From JABJAG01 sp965222215 (GTDB lineage Bacteria; Pseudomonadota; Alphaproteobacteria; UBA6615), in contig OZ244931.1 in the NCBI GenBank assembly GCA_965222215.1, positions 2,914,001 to 2,978,000 on the forward strand: a stretch of DNA of 64,000 nucleotides, written 5' to 3'. The notes under the pieces were generated by a model, which worked only from the letters and a program-made list of their open reading frames with translations, had not been told where the DNA came from and did no database searches. A program made the translations under genes and the position numbers. Shown here in pieces: positions 17,133 to 24,384 of this stretch. Numbering within the stretch: position 1 is the stretch's first letter; the number at the start of each line of letters is the position of its first letter.

Positions 17133-17354
17133 ATGAAAAAAGATATTCATCCCGATTATCACGAGATTACCGTGTTGATGACGGACGGCACCGAGTACAC
17201 GACCCGCTCGACCTATGGCGAGCCGGGCGACAGCCTGCGCCTCGACATCGACCCGAAGACCCACCCCGCATGGACCGGCCAGCATCGCCTGGTGGATACC
17301 GGCGGCCAGGTCGCAAAGTTCAACAAGCGTTACGAGGGCATGGGCATCAAGTAG
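17133..17354 (+). CDS. rpmE: 50S ribosomal protein L31
   Basis: A 73-residue protein beginning MKKDIHPDYHEITVLMTDG and containing LDIDPKTHPAWTG and FNKRYEG, the L31 signature. It lacks the CxxC zinc-ribbon cysteines of the C+ form, so this is the zinc-independent C- type. The start has GGAGCAATAAAG upstream. It is a single-gene transcript with its own promoter and terminator, divergent from the ABC exporter. Confidence 0.97.
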   Translation: MKKDIHPDYHEITVLMTDGTEYTTRSTYGEPGDSLRLDIDPKTHPAWTGQHRLVDTGGQVAKFNKRYEGMGIK

Positions 17355-17379
17355 CCCGGTTTTCCCGACCTATCTGCCA

Positions 17380-17404
17380 CGGGCGCCGCTTGCGGCGCCC
17401 GTTT
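17380..17404 (+). terminator. Terminator of rpmE
   Basis: A 10-bp perfect GC-rich inverted repeat (17380-17389 with 17392-17401) followed by TTT, 25 bases after the rpmE stop. Confidence 0.75.
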
Positions 17405-17467
17405 CGATTCCTGCATATCGATATCGCCGAGCCATGACGAATTTTCATGGCACACGACCTCCAACTC

Positions 17468-17495
17468 CTTGAAACCGCGACAACAATCCCCACGT
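17468..17495 (+). promoter_or_regulatory. Sigma-32 (RpoH) heat-shock promoter
   Basis: CTTGAAA (17468-17474), a 13-base spacer and CCCCACGT (17488-17495) match the RpoH consensus CTTGAAA-N11/16-CCCCATNT at 14 of 14 and a half informative positions by eye; only the T of CCCCAT is C. It lies 117 bases upstream of the small heat-shock protein start. Confidence 0.85.
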
Positions 17496-17587
17496 CTGGG
17501 GTATCGCGAGGGATGCCTGAACGGGTCCCGAAAGCGCGAAACCCGGCAATGCCCGGCCAAAAACGGCGGGCGGCGCCGCAGTCACAG

Positions 17588-17612
17588 TTGCTCAACAAGG
17601 AGAACACGTGAA
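17588..17612 (+). promoter_or_regulatory. Possible ROSE-like RNA thermometer at the hsp20 ribosome site
   Basis: Just before the start, UUGCU (17588-17592) can pair across a five-base loop with AGGA (17598-17601) of the Shine-Dalgarno, leaving its G unpaired. That is the U(U/C)GCU anti-Shine-Dalgarno pairing that defines ROSE thermometers of alphaproteobacterial small heat-shock genes. The roughly 110-base leader leaves room for upstream hairpins. Folding was not computed. Confidence 0.5.
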
Positions 17613-18077
17613 ATGCGTACCTACGATCTTGATTTGACCCCCCTGTTCCGCTCGACCGTCGGTTTCGACCGCATGGGCCGGCTGCTCGACAGCGCCTTCA
17701 ACAGCGAAGCGCCGTCCTACCCGCCCTACAACATCGAAAAGGTCGAGGACGACCAGTACCGCGTCACCATGGCGGTGGCCGGGTTCGAGCAGAACGACCT
17801 GGACATCACCCAGAACAACAACAGCCTGATCGTCACCGGTGAGCAGACGAAGGACGAGGCGGAAGCCAAGTTCCTGCACCGCGGCATCGCGACACGGGCG
17901 TTCCAGCGCCAGTTCGAGCTTGCCGATCATGTGAACGTGACGAATGCGAGCCTCGAGAACGGCCTGCTCGTGATCGAACTCAAGCGCGAGGTTCCCGAGG
18001 AACTGAAGCCGCGCAAGATTTCGATCGGCGCGAACGACGGCCCGGCCACGATCGAGCACGAGAAGAAGGCGGCCTAA
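17613..18077 (+). CDS. Hsp20/IbpA-family small heat-shock protein
   Basis: A 154-residue cytoplasmic holdase that binds unfolding proteins. The alpha-crystallin domain covers about residues 38-130: YPPYNIEKVEDDQYRVTMAV, GFEQNDLDITQNNNSLIVTG, FLHRGIATRAFQRQFELADH and the closing ENGLLVIELKREVPEE. The N-terminus MRTYDLDLTPLFRSTVGFDR is typical of the IbpA group. AAGGAG lies 10 bases upstream of the ATG. A sigma-32 promoter, a possible RNA thermometer and a strong terminator make it a self-contained heat-shock unit. Confidence 0.95.
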   Translation: MRTYDLDLTPLFRSTVGFDRMGRLLDSAFNSEAPSYPPYNIEKVEDDQYRVTMAVAGFEQNDLDITQNNNSLIVTGEQTKDEAEAKFLHRGIATRAFQRQFELADHVNVTNASLENGLLVIELKREVPEELKPRKISIGANDGPATIEHEKKAA

Positions 18078-18101
18078 CACGCCTTCCGACTTTCGCAAAC
18101 G

Positions 18102-18131
18102 AAAGGCCCGCCGGCGACGGCGGGCCTTTTT
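18102..18131 (+). terminator. Terminator of the small heat-shock gene
   Basis: A perfect 9-bp stem (18105-18113 with 18118-18126), GCGA tetraloop, AAA before and TTTTT after. Confidence 0.92.
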
Positions 18132-18192
18132 CGTGCCCGGCGGACGTGTATAAACGGGCGTAACAACAAGGAACGTTTCCCGGGAGGCCCCC

Positions 18193-19338
18193 ATGAAAAC
18201 CAGCACCGACCGCATCCTGACGACCCATGTCGGCAGCCTGCCGCGCCCAGAGACGCTCGAGGGCCTGCTCTATAAGGTCGAGTTCTCCGAACCCTACGAT
18301 CCGGACGAGTTCGACCGGGAAGTCACCAAGGCGGTGGCCGATGTGGTCGCGCTGCAGCGCGAATGGGGGCTCGACATCGTCAACGACGGCGAGATGAGCA
18401 AGACCGGCTACGCGACCTATATCCAGCAGCGCCTCGACGGCTTTTCCGGCGAGAGCCCGTCGGTGCGTTTCGACGACCTGTCGGGTTTTCCCGGCTACCG
18501 CAAGATGCTCGCGCGCATGGCCGACACGCGCCGCCTCAACCGGCCGTGCTGCACCGGCGAAGTCGTGATCCGCGACCGCGAGCCGCTGCGCAAGGATCTG
18601 GAGAACCTGACCGCCGCCGCCGAGGGGAGCGACGCGACGGAATTCTTCATGAACGCCGCCTCGCCCGGCGTCATCACCGTCTTCCAGGCGAACGAGTACT
18701 ACCCGGACGACGACGCCTATCTCGACGCGCTGTCGAAGGTCATGAAGGAGGAGTACGAGGCCATCGTCGACGCCGGCTTCGTCCTGCAGATCGACTGTCC
18801 GGACCTCGCCATGGGCCGCCACACGGAATACCGCGAGCTGTCCGACGCGGATTTCCTCAAGCACGCCGAAATGCAGATCGAGGCGCTCAACGCGGCGCTG
18901 GAGAACGTGCCCGCCGACCGGGTGCGCATGCACATCTGCTGGGGCAACTACGAGGGCCCGCACCATCTCGACGTGCCGTTCGAGACCATCTTCGACGTGC
19001 TGATGAAGGCGAAACCCCAGGGCCTGCTGGTCGAATCCTCCAACCCGCGCCACGCCCACGAGTGGCGGGTGTTCGAGACGAAAAAACTTCCCGACGACAA
19101 GATCATCATGCCGGGCGTGATCGACAGCGTGACCAACTATATCGAGCACCCGGGCGTGGTCGCCGACCGGATCTGCAACTACGCCAATGTCGTGGGCCGC
19201 GAGCGGGTGGTCGCGGGCGCCGACTGCGGCTTCGCCACCTTTGCCGGTATCGGCAAGGTGGACCCGGAAATCGCCATCGAGAAGTTCAAGTCGCTGGCGC
19301 GCGGCGCGGAGATCGCGACGGAGCGGCTGTGGGGCTGA
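18193..19338 (+). CDS. MetE-like cobalamin-independent methyltransferase family protein
   Basis: A 381-residue TIM-barrel protein of the methionine synthase II C-terminal family. It shows THVGSLPRPETL at residues 11-22, REWGLDIVNDGEMSK, QIDCPDLAMGRH, the zinc-ligand strand MHICWGNYEGPHH and the late ligand region VVAGADCGFATFAG, so the His-Cys-Cys zinc site appears complete. It lacks the N-terminal barrel of full-length MetE, as is usual for this shorter family, whose members use varied methyl or alkyl thiol substrates. It stands between strong terminators of the heat-shock gene and the convergent thioesterase, so it is monocistronic. Methionine synthesis itself is unproven. Confidence 0.85.
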   Translation: MKTSTDRILTTHVGSLPRPETLEGLLYKVEFSEPYDPDEFDREVTKAVADVVALQREWGLDIVNDGEMSKTGYATYIQQRLDGFSGESPSVRFDDLSGFPGYRKMLARMADTRRLNRPCCTGEVVIRDREPLRKDLENLTAAAEGSDATEFFMNAASPGVITVFQANEYYPDDDAYLDALSKVMKEEYEAIVDAGFVLQIDCPDLAMGRHTEYRELSDADFLKHAEMQIEALNAALENVPADRVRMHICWGNYEGPHHLDVPFETIFDVLMKAKPQGLLVESSNPRHAHEWRVFETKKLPDDKIIMPGVIDSVTNYIEHPGVVADRICNYANVVGRERVVAGADCGFATFAGIGKVDPEIAIEKFKSLARGAEIATERLWG

Positions 19339-19394
19339 AGCCGAACCGCGGCGCCAGCGCTGCCGCGTAAGTCGGCCGAAGCTTTAGGCGGGCC

Positions 19395-19841
19395 CTACCC
19401 CACCACCAATTCCTCCAACCCTTCCCGCACATGGTCCGGGACCGGGATCGGTTTCATCTCGCCCGGGCGGACATAGACGTGGACGAAGTGGCCGGTGGCG
19501 GACACCTTGTCCGAGCCTTCCCTGAAGATGCCGATCTCGTAGGTGACGGACGAGTTGCCCATCCGGCGCACCCGCACGCCCACGTCGAGCACATCCGGGA
19601 ACGCGATCTCCGAATGAAAGCGGCAGCCGGTCTCGACGACCATGCCGACAGGTTCGGTCTTGCGGTAGTCGAGGCCGGTGAAGCGCATCAGGAACTCGTT
19701 CACCGCCGTGTCGAAGTAGGAATAATAGGTCACGTTGTTCACGTGGCCGTAGACGTCGTTGTCCATCCAGCGGGTCGGCACCTTCAGGAAATGCGGGTAG
19801 TTCTCGCGGCGCTCCTCGCGCTCGCTTTTCTTGTCGCTCAT
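19395..19841 (-). CDS. Hotdog-fold acyl-CoA thioesterase (4HBT family)
   Basis: A 148-residue single hotdog domain. The catalytic helix is seen as WMDNDVYGHVNNVTYYSYFD, with the Asp of the 4-hydroxybenzoyl-CoA/YbgC-type active site around residue 27, and FHSEIAFPDVLDVGVRVRRMG forms the central strands. It should hydrolyse a short or aromatic acyl-CoA. The true start is the ATG at 19841, overlapping the stop of the hydrolase gene upstream (ATGA), so the two are translationally coupled. Substrate unknown. Confidence 0.9.
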   Translation of the reverse strand: MSDKKSEREERRENYPHFLKVPTRWMDNDVYGHVNNVTYYSYFDTAVNEFLMRFTGLDYRKTEPVGMVVETGCRFHSEIAFPDVLDVGVRVRRMGNSSVTYEIGIFREGSDKVSATGHFVHVYVRPGEMKPIPVPDHVREGLEELVVG

Positions 19842-20638
19842 ACGGCCTCGCGTAAAAACTCGTAGATGATATCGATGGATTCGTTGGGGCACTCGACGGT
19901 CATCATGTGACCGGTCGCCGGCAGGATTTCGACCTTCGCGCCGTCGATGGCAGCCTGCAGGCCCTTCGAGGCGCGCGGCGGGGTCATGCGGTCGGCCTCG
20001 CCGAGCAGAAAAAGCGTCGGGCAATTCACCTTCGCCGCTGCGTCCGGCGCACCCTCCCAGGCATTGCAGGCCGCCATGCCACGGCCCAGCGTGTTCGGCG
20101 GGCCCGCGGCCAGCAGCGCGCGGCCGCCGCCACGCAGCCACAGGCCCGGCGCCTGGTGGCCGCCCTTGTGGGCCGGCTTGCCGAAGCCCCAGTCGGTGAT
20201 GAGTTCCCACGCCGCCGGGTCGTTGGCCGCCGTCGCCGCGAGCAGGTCCGGGTGGACCTGCATGTGATCAGACGGCCCCGCCAGCACCAGCGCCAGCATG
20301 CGGTCCGGCGCCTTCGCCGCGGCCGCCAGCACGGCCTGTGCACCCATGGAATGGCCCACGAGCGCTGCCTTTTCCGCGCCCGCCGCGTCGACGAAACGCC
20401 AGATCCAGTCGGCGTACTCGTCGATCGTCTCCGGCGCGTCGCCGCCCGACCGGCCGTGGCCCGGCAGGTCGGGGATCAGGACCGAGAAACCGTGATGGGC
20501 AAAGAAACGTGCCTGCATCCCCCAGTAGGTGTGGTCGTTGCCCGCGCCGTGGATGAACACCAGCACCGGTTTGTCCTTGCTGAACGGCTGCCCGCCGGTG
20601 TGGGCGAACACGTCATGTCCGTCGACCTGGAGCTCCAT
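19838..20638 (-). CDS. Alpha/beta-fold hydrolase
   Basis: A 266-residue hydrolase with the oxyanion segment VFIHGAGNDHTYWG, the nucleophile elbow LVGHSMGAQA with the catalytic Ser near residue 96, an acid within LLGEADRMTPP and the catalytic His in ATGHMMTVE close to the end. No signal peptide, hence cytoplasmic. It lies 12 bases after metY on the minus strand and overlaps the thioesterase, forming a three-gene metY-hydrolase-thioesterase transcript. The reaction is not predictable; an ester or thioester substrate is likely. Confidence 0.9.
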   Translation of the reverse strand: MELQVDGHDVFAHTGGQPFSKDKPVLVFIHGAGNDHTYWGMQARFFAHHGFSVLIPDLPGHGRSGGDAPETIDEYADWIWRFVDAAGAEKAALVGHSMGAQAVLAAAAKAPDRMLALVLAGPSDHMQVHPDLLAATAANDPAAWELITDWGFGKPAHKGGHQAPGLWLRGGGRALLAAGPPNTLGRGMAACNAWEGAPDAAAKVNCPTLFLLGEADRMTPPRASKGLQAAIDGAKVEILPATGHMMTVECPNESIDIIYEFLREAV

Positions 20639-20650
20639 GCCCGCCGCCCC

Positions 20651-21955
20651 TTATTTCTGCGAGGCGCGCAGCGCCTGTTTGAGGTCACCGATGATATCGC
20701 CCGCGTCCTCCAGACCGATGGCAAGGCGCACCATGTCCTCGCCCACGCCCGAGGCTTCGAGGTCCTCGGCGCTCATCTGCTGGTGGGTCGTGCTCGCCGG
20801 ATGGATCACCAGCGACTTGGCGTCGCCCACGTTCGCGAGATGGGAGAACAGCTCCAGTGCTTCGATGAACTTCGCCCCCGCCGCGCGCGGGCCCTCGCTG
20901 CCCGGCTTCACACCGAAGGTGACGATAGCCCCCGCCCCGTCCGGCAGCAGTCGCGCCGCGAGATCGTGGTCCGGGTGGCTCGCGAGGCCCGGATAGGTCA
21001 CCCAGCCGACCTCGTCGGCGCTTTCGAGGAATTCCGCCACCGACTGCGCATTGTTCACATGCCGCGCCATGCGCATCGGCAACGTCTCAAGCCCCTGCAG
21101 CAGGTAGAAGGCGGTCTGGGGCGCCATGCAGGCCCCGAAGTCGCGCAGACCCTCGGCCCGCGCCCGCATGACGAACGCCGCCGGCCCGAATTCCTCGGCG
21201 AAGTCGAGGCCGTGATAGCCCGCATAGGGCTCGGTCATGCCGGGGAACTTGCCCGAGCCTTCCCAGTCGAACGTACCGCCGTCGAGCAGCACGCCGCCGA
21301 TGGCGACACCATGACCGCCGATCCACTTGGTCGCGGAATGCATGATGAGGTCCGCGCCGTGTTCGAACGGACGGAGCAGCGCGGGCGAGGCAAAGGTGGA
21401 ATCGACCAGAAGCGGCAGGCCGGCGTCGTGGGCAACCCGCGCCACCGCCGGGATGTCGAGAACCTCCAGCCCCGGGTTGCCGATGGTCTCGGCGAACACC
21501 AGCCGGGTCTCGTCACGTATCGCGTCCGCAAAGGCCTGCGGATCGCGCGGGTCGACCAGGGTCGTGGTGATGCCGAAGCGCGGCAGGGTGTGCAGGAACA
21601 GGTTGTGGGTGCCTCCGTAGATGTTTCGCGAGGCGACGATGTGCCCGCCCGCATCCATGAGCGTCATGACCGCCAGCGACATTGCCGCCTGCCCGCTGGC
21701 CGTCGCGATTGCACCAACCCCGCCTTCGAGCGCCGCCATGCGCTCCTCGAATACCGCCACTGTCGGGTTGGAGATCCGCGAATAGATGTGGCCCGCGCGT
21801 TCGAGGTTGAACAGGCTGGCCGCGTAGTCGACGTCCGGAAACACATAGGACGTTGTCTGGTAGATCGGCGCCGCGCGCGCGCCGGTCACGGGGTCGGGGT
21901 GCTGGCCGGCGTGCAGGCTCAGGGTCGAGAATTTCAGATGCTTCGGATCGATCAT
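20651..21955 (-). CDS. metY: O-acetylhomoserine sulfhydrylase / cystathionine gamma-synthase family
   Basis: A 434-residue PLP enzyme. The Schiff-base lysine is K210 in MHSATKWIGGHG; YSRISNPTVAVFEERMAALE and ATASGQAAMSLAVMTL form the cofactor pocket, and the N-terminus FSTLSLHAGQHPDPVTGARA is typical of MetY-type sulfhydrylases. It converts O-acetylhomoserine and sulfide to homocysteine or carries out the related trans-sulfuration. Length of about 430 fits MetY better than MetB (about 385). I looked for a SAM-II riboswitch in the leader and did not see its conserved core. Confidence 0.9.
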   Translation of the reverse strand: MIDPKHLKFSTLSLHAGQHPDPVTGARAAPIYQTTSYVFPDVDYAASLFNLERAGHIYSRISNPTVAVFEERMAALEGGVGAIATASGQAAMSLAVMTLMDAGGHIVASRNIYGGTHNLFLHTLPRFGITTTLVDPRDPQAFADAIRDETRLVFAETIGNPGLEVLDIPAVARVAHDAGLPLLVDSTFASPALLRPFEHGADLIMHSATKWIGGHGVAIGGVLLDGGTFDWEGSGKFPGMTEPYAGYHGLDFAEEFGPAAFVMRARAEGLRDFGACMAPQTAFYLLQGLETLPMRMARHVNNAQSVAEFLESADEVGWVTYPGLASHPDHDLAARLLPDGAGAIVTFGVKPGSEGPRAAGAKFIEALELFSHLANVGDAKSLVIHPASTTHQQMSAEDLEASGVGEDMVRLAIGLEDAGDIIGDLKQALRASQK

Positions 21956-22041
21956 GGCGGGGGCCCGGAACCGTCTTGGGGACGGGCGAACTTATAGCAA
22001 CGGGGCCACGCCTTGAAACGGTCTGCCGCTCCACGCGCAAA

Positions 22042-22079
22042 GAAAAAGCCGCTCCGGAAGGGGGGACACCGGAGCGGCT
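22042..22079 (-). terminator. Strong hairpin, terminator-like on the minus strand
   Basis: An 11-bp perfect stem (22047-22057 with 22069-22079) is followed on the minus strand by CTTTTTCTTT. It is a second stop after trcR, upstream of metY. On the plus strand it has no U-tract. Confidence 0.7.
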
Positions 22080-22202
22080 GAAGTCAAAACAGGGAGGCAA
22101 AAAATGGATCTGAGATCGATCCGGGATGGTTCATTTGGGAGGAGCCATCGCATCCAATTTCGGCCCCAAACGCTAAAAAATGGTTAACAGCCCACACGAA
22201 AA

Positions 22203-22231
22203 CGAAAACGGGGCCCCGAATCAGGGCCCCG
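22203..22231 (-). terminator. Terminator of trcR
   Basis: An 8-bp GC stem (22209-22216 with 22224-22231) is followed on the minus strand by TTTTCGTTTTCG, 32 bases beyond the trcR stop. Confidence 0.75.
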
Positions 22232-22262
22232 CTAACGCGAAATACTATTCTGCGACAGAGGC

Positions 22263-22925
22263 TTAGTTGTCGCCCTGGTTACCGCCGCCGATGCGCACGT
22301 CCGCCATCCAGTCGGGGATGCGGTTCGCCGCCGTGGGTTCGGGCTCGGCCTCGGGCACCAGGTCGGCGCTGATCGGCCGGCGGTCGTCGTCGGCCGGCTT
22401 GCGGCCGGCCTTGCGGCCCTTCTCGACCGCCTCGTCCAGGTCCACCTGGCGGCACAGGCCGATGGTGACCGGGTCGCGCGGCTGGATCTGCGAGGAATTC
22501 CAGTGGGTCCGGTCGCGGATCGCGGTAATGGTCGGCTTGGTGGTGCCGATCAGCTTGCCGATCTGGGCGTCGGAGAGTTCCGGGTAGTAGCGGATCAGGT
22601 AGGCGATCCCGTCCGGCTTGTCCTGGCGCTTGGACACCGGCACGTAGCGCGGGCCCTTGGTGCGCTTCACGGGCGCCGGGTTGTCCGATTCCCTGAGTTT
22701 CATGCGATAGGCGGGATCGGCCTGCGCCTTCTCGATCTCCTCGTTCTCGATCTGGCCGTTTGCGACCGGGTCGAGCCCGCGCATGCCGACACCGACTTCG
22801 CCATCGGCGATGCCCTGGATTTCAAGCTGGTGCATACCGGTGAAGTCGGCAATCTGCGCAAACGACAGCGAAGTGTTCTCGACGAGCCAGACCGCCGTCG
22901 CCTTCGGCATCAGAGGTGGTGCCAT
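22263..22925 (-). CDS. trcR: Cell-cycle transcriptional regulator TrcR (DUF1013)
   Basis: A 220-residue protein with the DUF1013/TrcR signature: LMPKATAVWLVENTSLSFAQ, FTGMHQLEIQGIADGEV, GLDPVANGQI, and the second helix-turn-helix region YPELSDAQIGKLIGTTKPTI followed by IRDRTHWNSSQIQPRDP. TrcR is an alphaproteobacterial transcription regulator linked to CcrM/CtrA-dependent cell-cycle control in the literature. The C-terminal 50 residues are acidic and low-complexity. It lies downstream of the quinone oxidoreductase on the same strand with DUF1192 next door, a neighbourhood I know to recur in this class. Confidence 0.93.
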   Translation of the reverse strand: MAPPLMPKATAVWLVENTSLSFAQIADFTGMHQLEIQGIADGEVGVGMRGLDPVANGQIENEEIEKAQADPAYRMKLRESDNPAPVKRTKGPRYVPVSKRQDKPDGIAYLIRYYPELSDAQIGKLIGTTKPTITAIRDRTHWNSSQIQPRDPVTIGLCRQVDLDEAVEKGRKAGRKPADDDRRPISADLVPEAEPEPTAANRIPDWMADVRIGGGNQGDN

Positions 22926-23044
22926 GAGTTCTCCTTTTGCCGATCCGCCGCGCTTTCAGCACCGGCCAATCGGACTTATCCGTTATTCCTGAGGGAATTG
23001 GGCACCTATATATGCGCCGTTCCCGGGAATTGCAAAGCGTGCGG

Positions 23045-24046
23045 TCATCCGACCGTGAGGATGATCTTGCCGATGTGGCTGCTCTCTTCCATGAGCGCGT
23101 GCGCCGCCGCAGCATCTTCCAGCGCGAAAGTCCGGTGGATCACGGGCGCGACGTCGCCGGATTCGAGCAGCGGCCAGACATTTTCCCGCAACGCCGCCGC
23201 AATCCGCCCCTTGAACTCCACCGATCGCGCGCGAAGCGTCGAGCCGGTCACGGTCAGACGGTTCATCATGATCCGTCCCAGATTGACCTCCGCCTTGGCG
23301 CCGCCCATCAGTGCGATCTGCACCAGCCTCCCATCGGGCTTCATGATCGACACGTTGCGGCCGAGATATTCGCCTCCGACCATGTCGAGGATCACATCGA
23401 CGCCGGCCTTGTCGGTCAGCGCCTTGATCTCCTCGTCGAAGGACTGCGTCTTGTAGTCGATGGCTTTCGTGGCCCCGAGCTGCTCGCAGAACGCCGCCTT
23501 CTCCGAACTGCCGACAGTTGTGTAGATCGCCGATGCGCTGAAAGCCTTGCAAAGCTGGATCGCGGTGGTGCCGATGCCGCTGGAGCCGCCGTGGATCAGC
23601 ACGCTCTCGCCCGGCGCAAAACCGGCCCGGTCGAAGATGTTGCTCCAGACGGTGAAGAAGGTCTCCGGGACACCGGCGGCCGCCGCCATGTCGAGCCCCT
23701 CGGGCACGGGCAGGGTTTGCGGCACCGGCGCGACACAATATTCGGCGTAGCCGCCCCCCGCCACCAGCGCACATACCGCGTCGCCGACCGCAAATTCACC
23801 GGCTTCATCGCCCAACGCAACGACTTCACCCGCAATCTCCAGCCCCGGAATATCCGACGCACCCGGCGGCGGCGGATAGACACCCTTGCGCTGCGCCACG
23901 TCCGGGCGGTTCACGCCCGCTGCCGCAACGCGCACCAGCACCTCTCCCCTTCCCGGCGCGGGCATAGGTCGCTCGCCCACCGTCAGGACGTCCGCCTCGC
24001 CGGGCTTGGAAATTTCGATGGCGCGCATGGTTTCGGGAAGGCTCAT
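23045..24046 (-). CDS. NAD(P)H-quinone oxidoreductase, zinc-free MDR family
   Basis: A 333-residue medium-chain reductase of the quinone oxidoreductase (PIG3/TED2-like) group. Motifs: VLVRVAAAGVNRPDVAQRKG, PGLEIAGEVVALG, FFTVWSNIFDRAGFAPGESV and the nucleotide-binding IHGGSSGIGTTAIQL. The structural-zinc cysteines of alcohol dehydrogenases are absent, as expected. It reduces quinones with NADPH in the cytosol. It is divergent from DUF1192 and upstream of trcR. Confidence 0.92.
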   Translation of the reverse strand: MSLPETMRAIEISKPGEADVLTVGERPMPAPGRGEVLVRVAAAGVNRPDVAQRKGVYPPPPGASDIPGLEIAGEVVALGDEAGEFAVGDAVCALVAGGGYAEYCVAPVPQTLPVPEGLDMAAAAGVPETFFTVWSNIFDRAGFAPGESVLIHGGSSGIGTTAIQLCKAFSASAIYTTVGSSEKAAFCEQLGATKAIDYKTQSFDEEIKALTDKAGVDVILDMVGGEYLGRNVSIMKPDGRLVQIALMGGAKAEVNLGRIMMNRLTVTGSTLRARSVEFKGRIAAALRENVWPLLESGDVAPVIHRTFALEDAAAAHALMEESSHIGKIILTVG

Positions 24047-24155
24047 AGTTCATCCTCTCGCGGCAGGTTCGCCGCATCTCTAACTTTCGGACAGTTGCGG
24101 GGGCAATCTAGGCGCGCCAAACTTGCCAGACAATGCCATGTCGGGGGATCGAAGG

Positions 24156-24353
24156 ATGAGCATGGACGACGACCTGGAACCCACCTTCGGGGGCCACAAG
24201 GACGGGTTCGCCGAGATAAACGTCGAAGCCCTGTCCATCGAAGAGTTGAAAGAGTATATCGCCCACGCACACGCGGAGATCGCGCGGGCCGAAGCCGAGA
24301 TCAAAAGCCGGGAAGCGCTGCGCGGCGACGCCGACGCGCTTTTCAAGAGCTAA
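24156..24353 (+). CDS. DUF1192 family small protein
   Basis: A 65-residue protein: short acidic start MDDDLEPTFGG, then EALSIEELKEYIAHAHAEIARAEAEIKSRE, a helical stretch ending in DALFKS. This is the DUF1192 pattern found beside trcR in alphaproteobacteria. The ATG at 24156 has GGGGGA seven bases upstream; ATG at 24162 with AAGG is equally possible. Function unknown; probably a small coiled-coil partner. The acyl-CoA synthetase gene follows by 31 bases. Confidence 0.88.
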   Translation: MSMDDDLEPTFGGHKDGFAEINVEALSIEELKEYIAHAHAEIARAEAEIKSREALRGDADALFKS

Positions 24354-24384
24354 CGCGCGCACCAACGCGCGGCTGGAGGAAACG

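Larger units (their letters stand above)
21956..22262. other. Intergenic region between metY and trcR
   Basis: The 307 bases hold two hairpins (listed separately) and probably the metY promoter. A plus-strand 27-codon frame at 22104-22187 has a strikingly good ribosome site (AGGGAGG five bases before ATG) but no similarity I recognise and no promoter I can see, so I do not call it a gene. Confidence 0.5.

Noticed and set aside
19907..21997. 696-codon plus-strand frame opposite the hydrolase and metY
   Set aside because: Antisense shadow of two clear minus-strand enzymes.
21956..22100. SAM-II or other SAM riboswitch ahead of metY
   Set aside because: The conserved core sequences of SAM-II and SAM/SAH classes could not be found by eye in the minus-strand leader.
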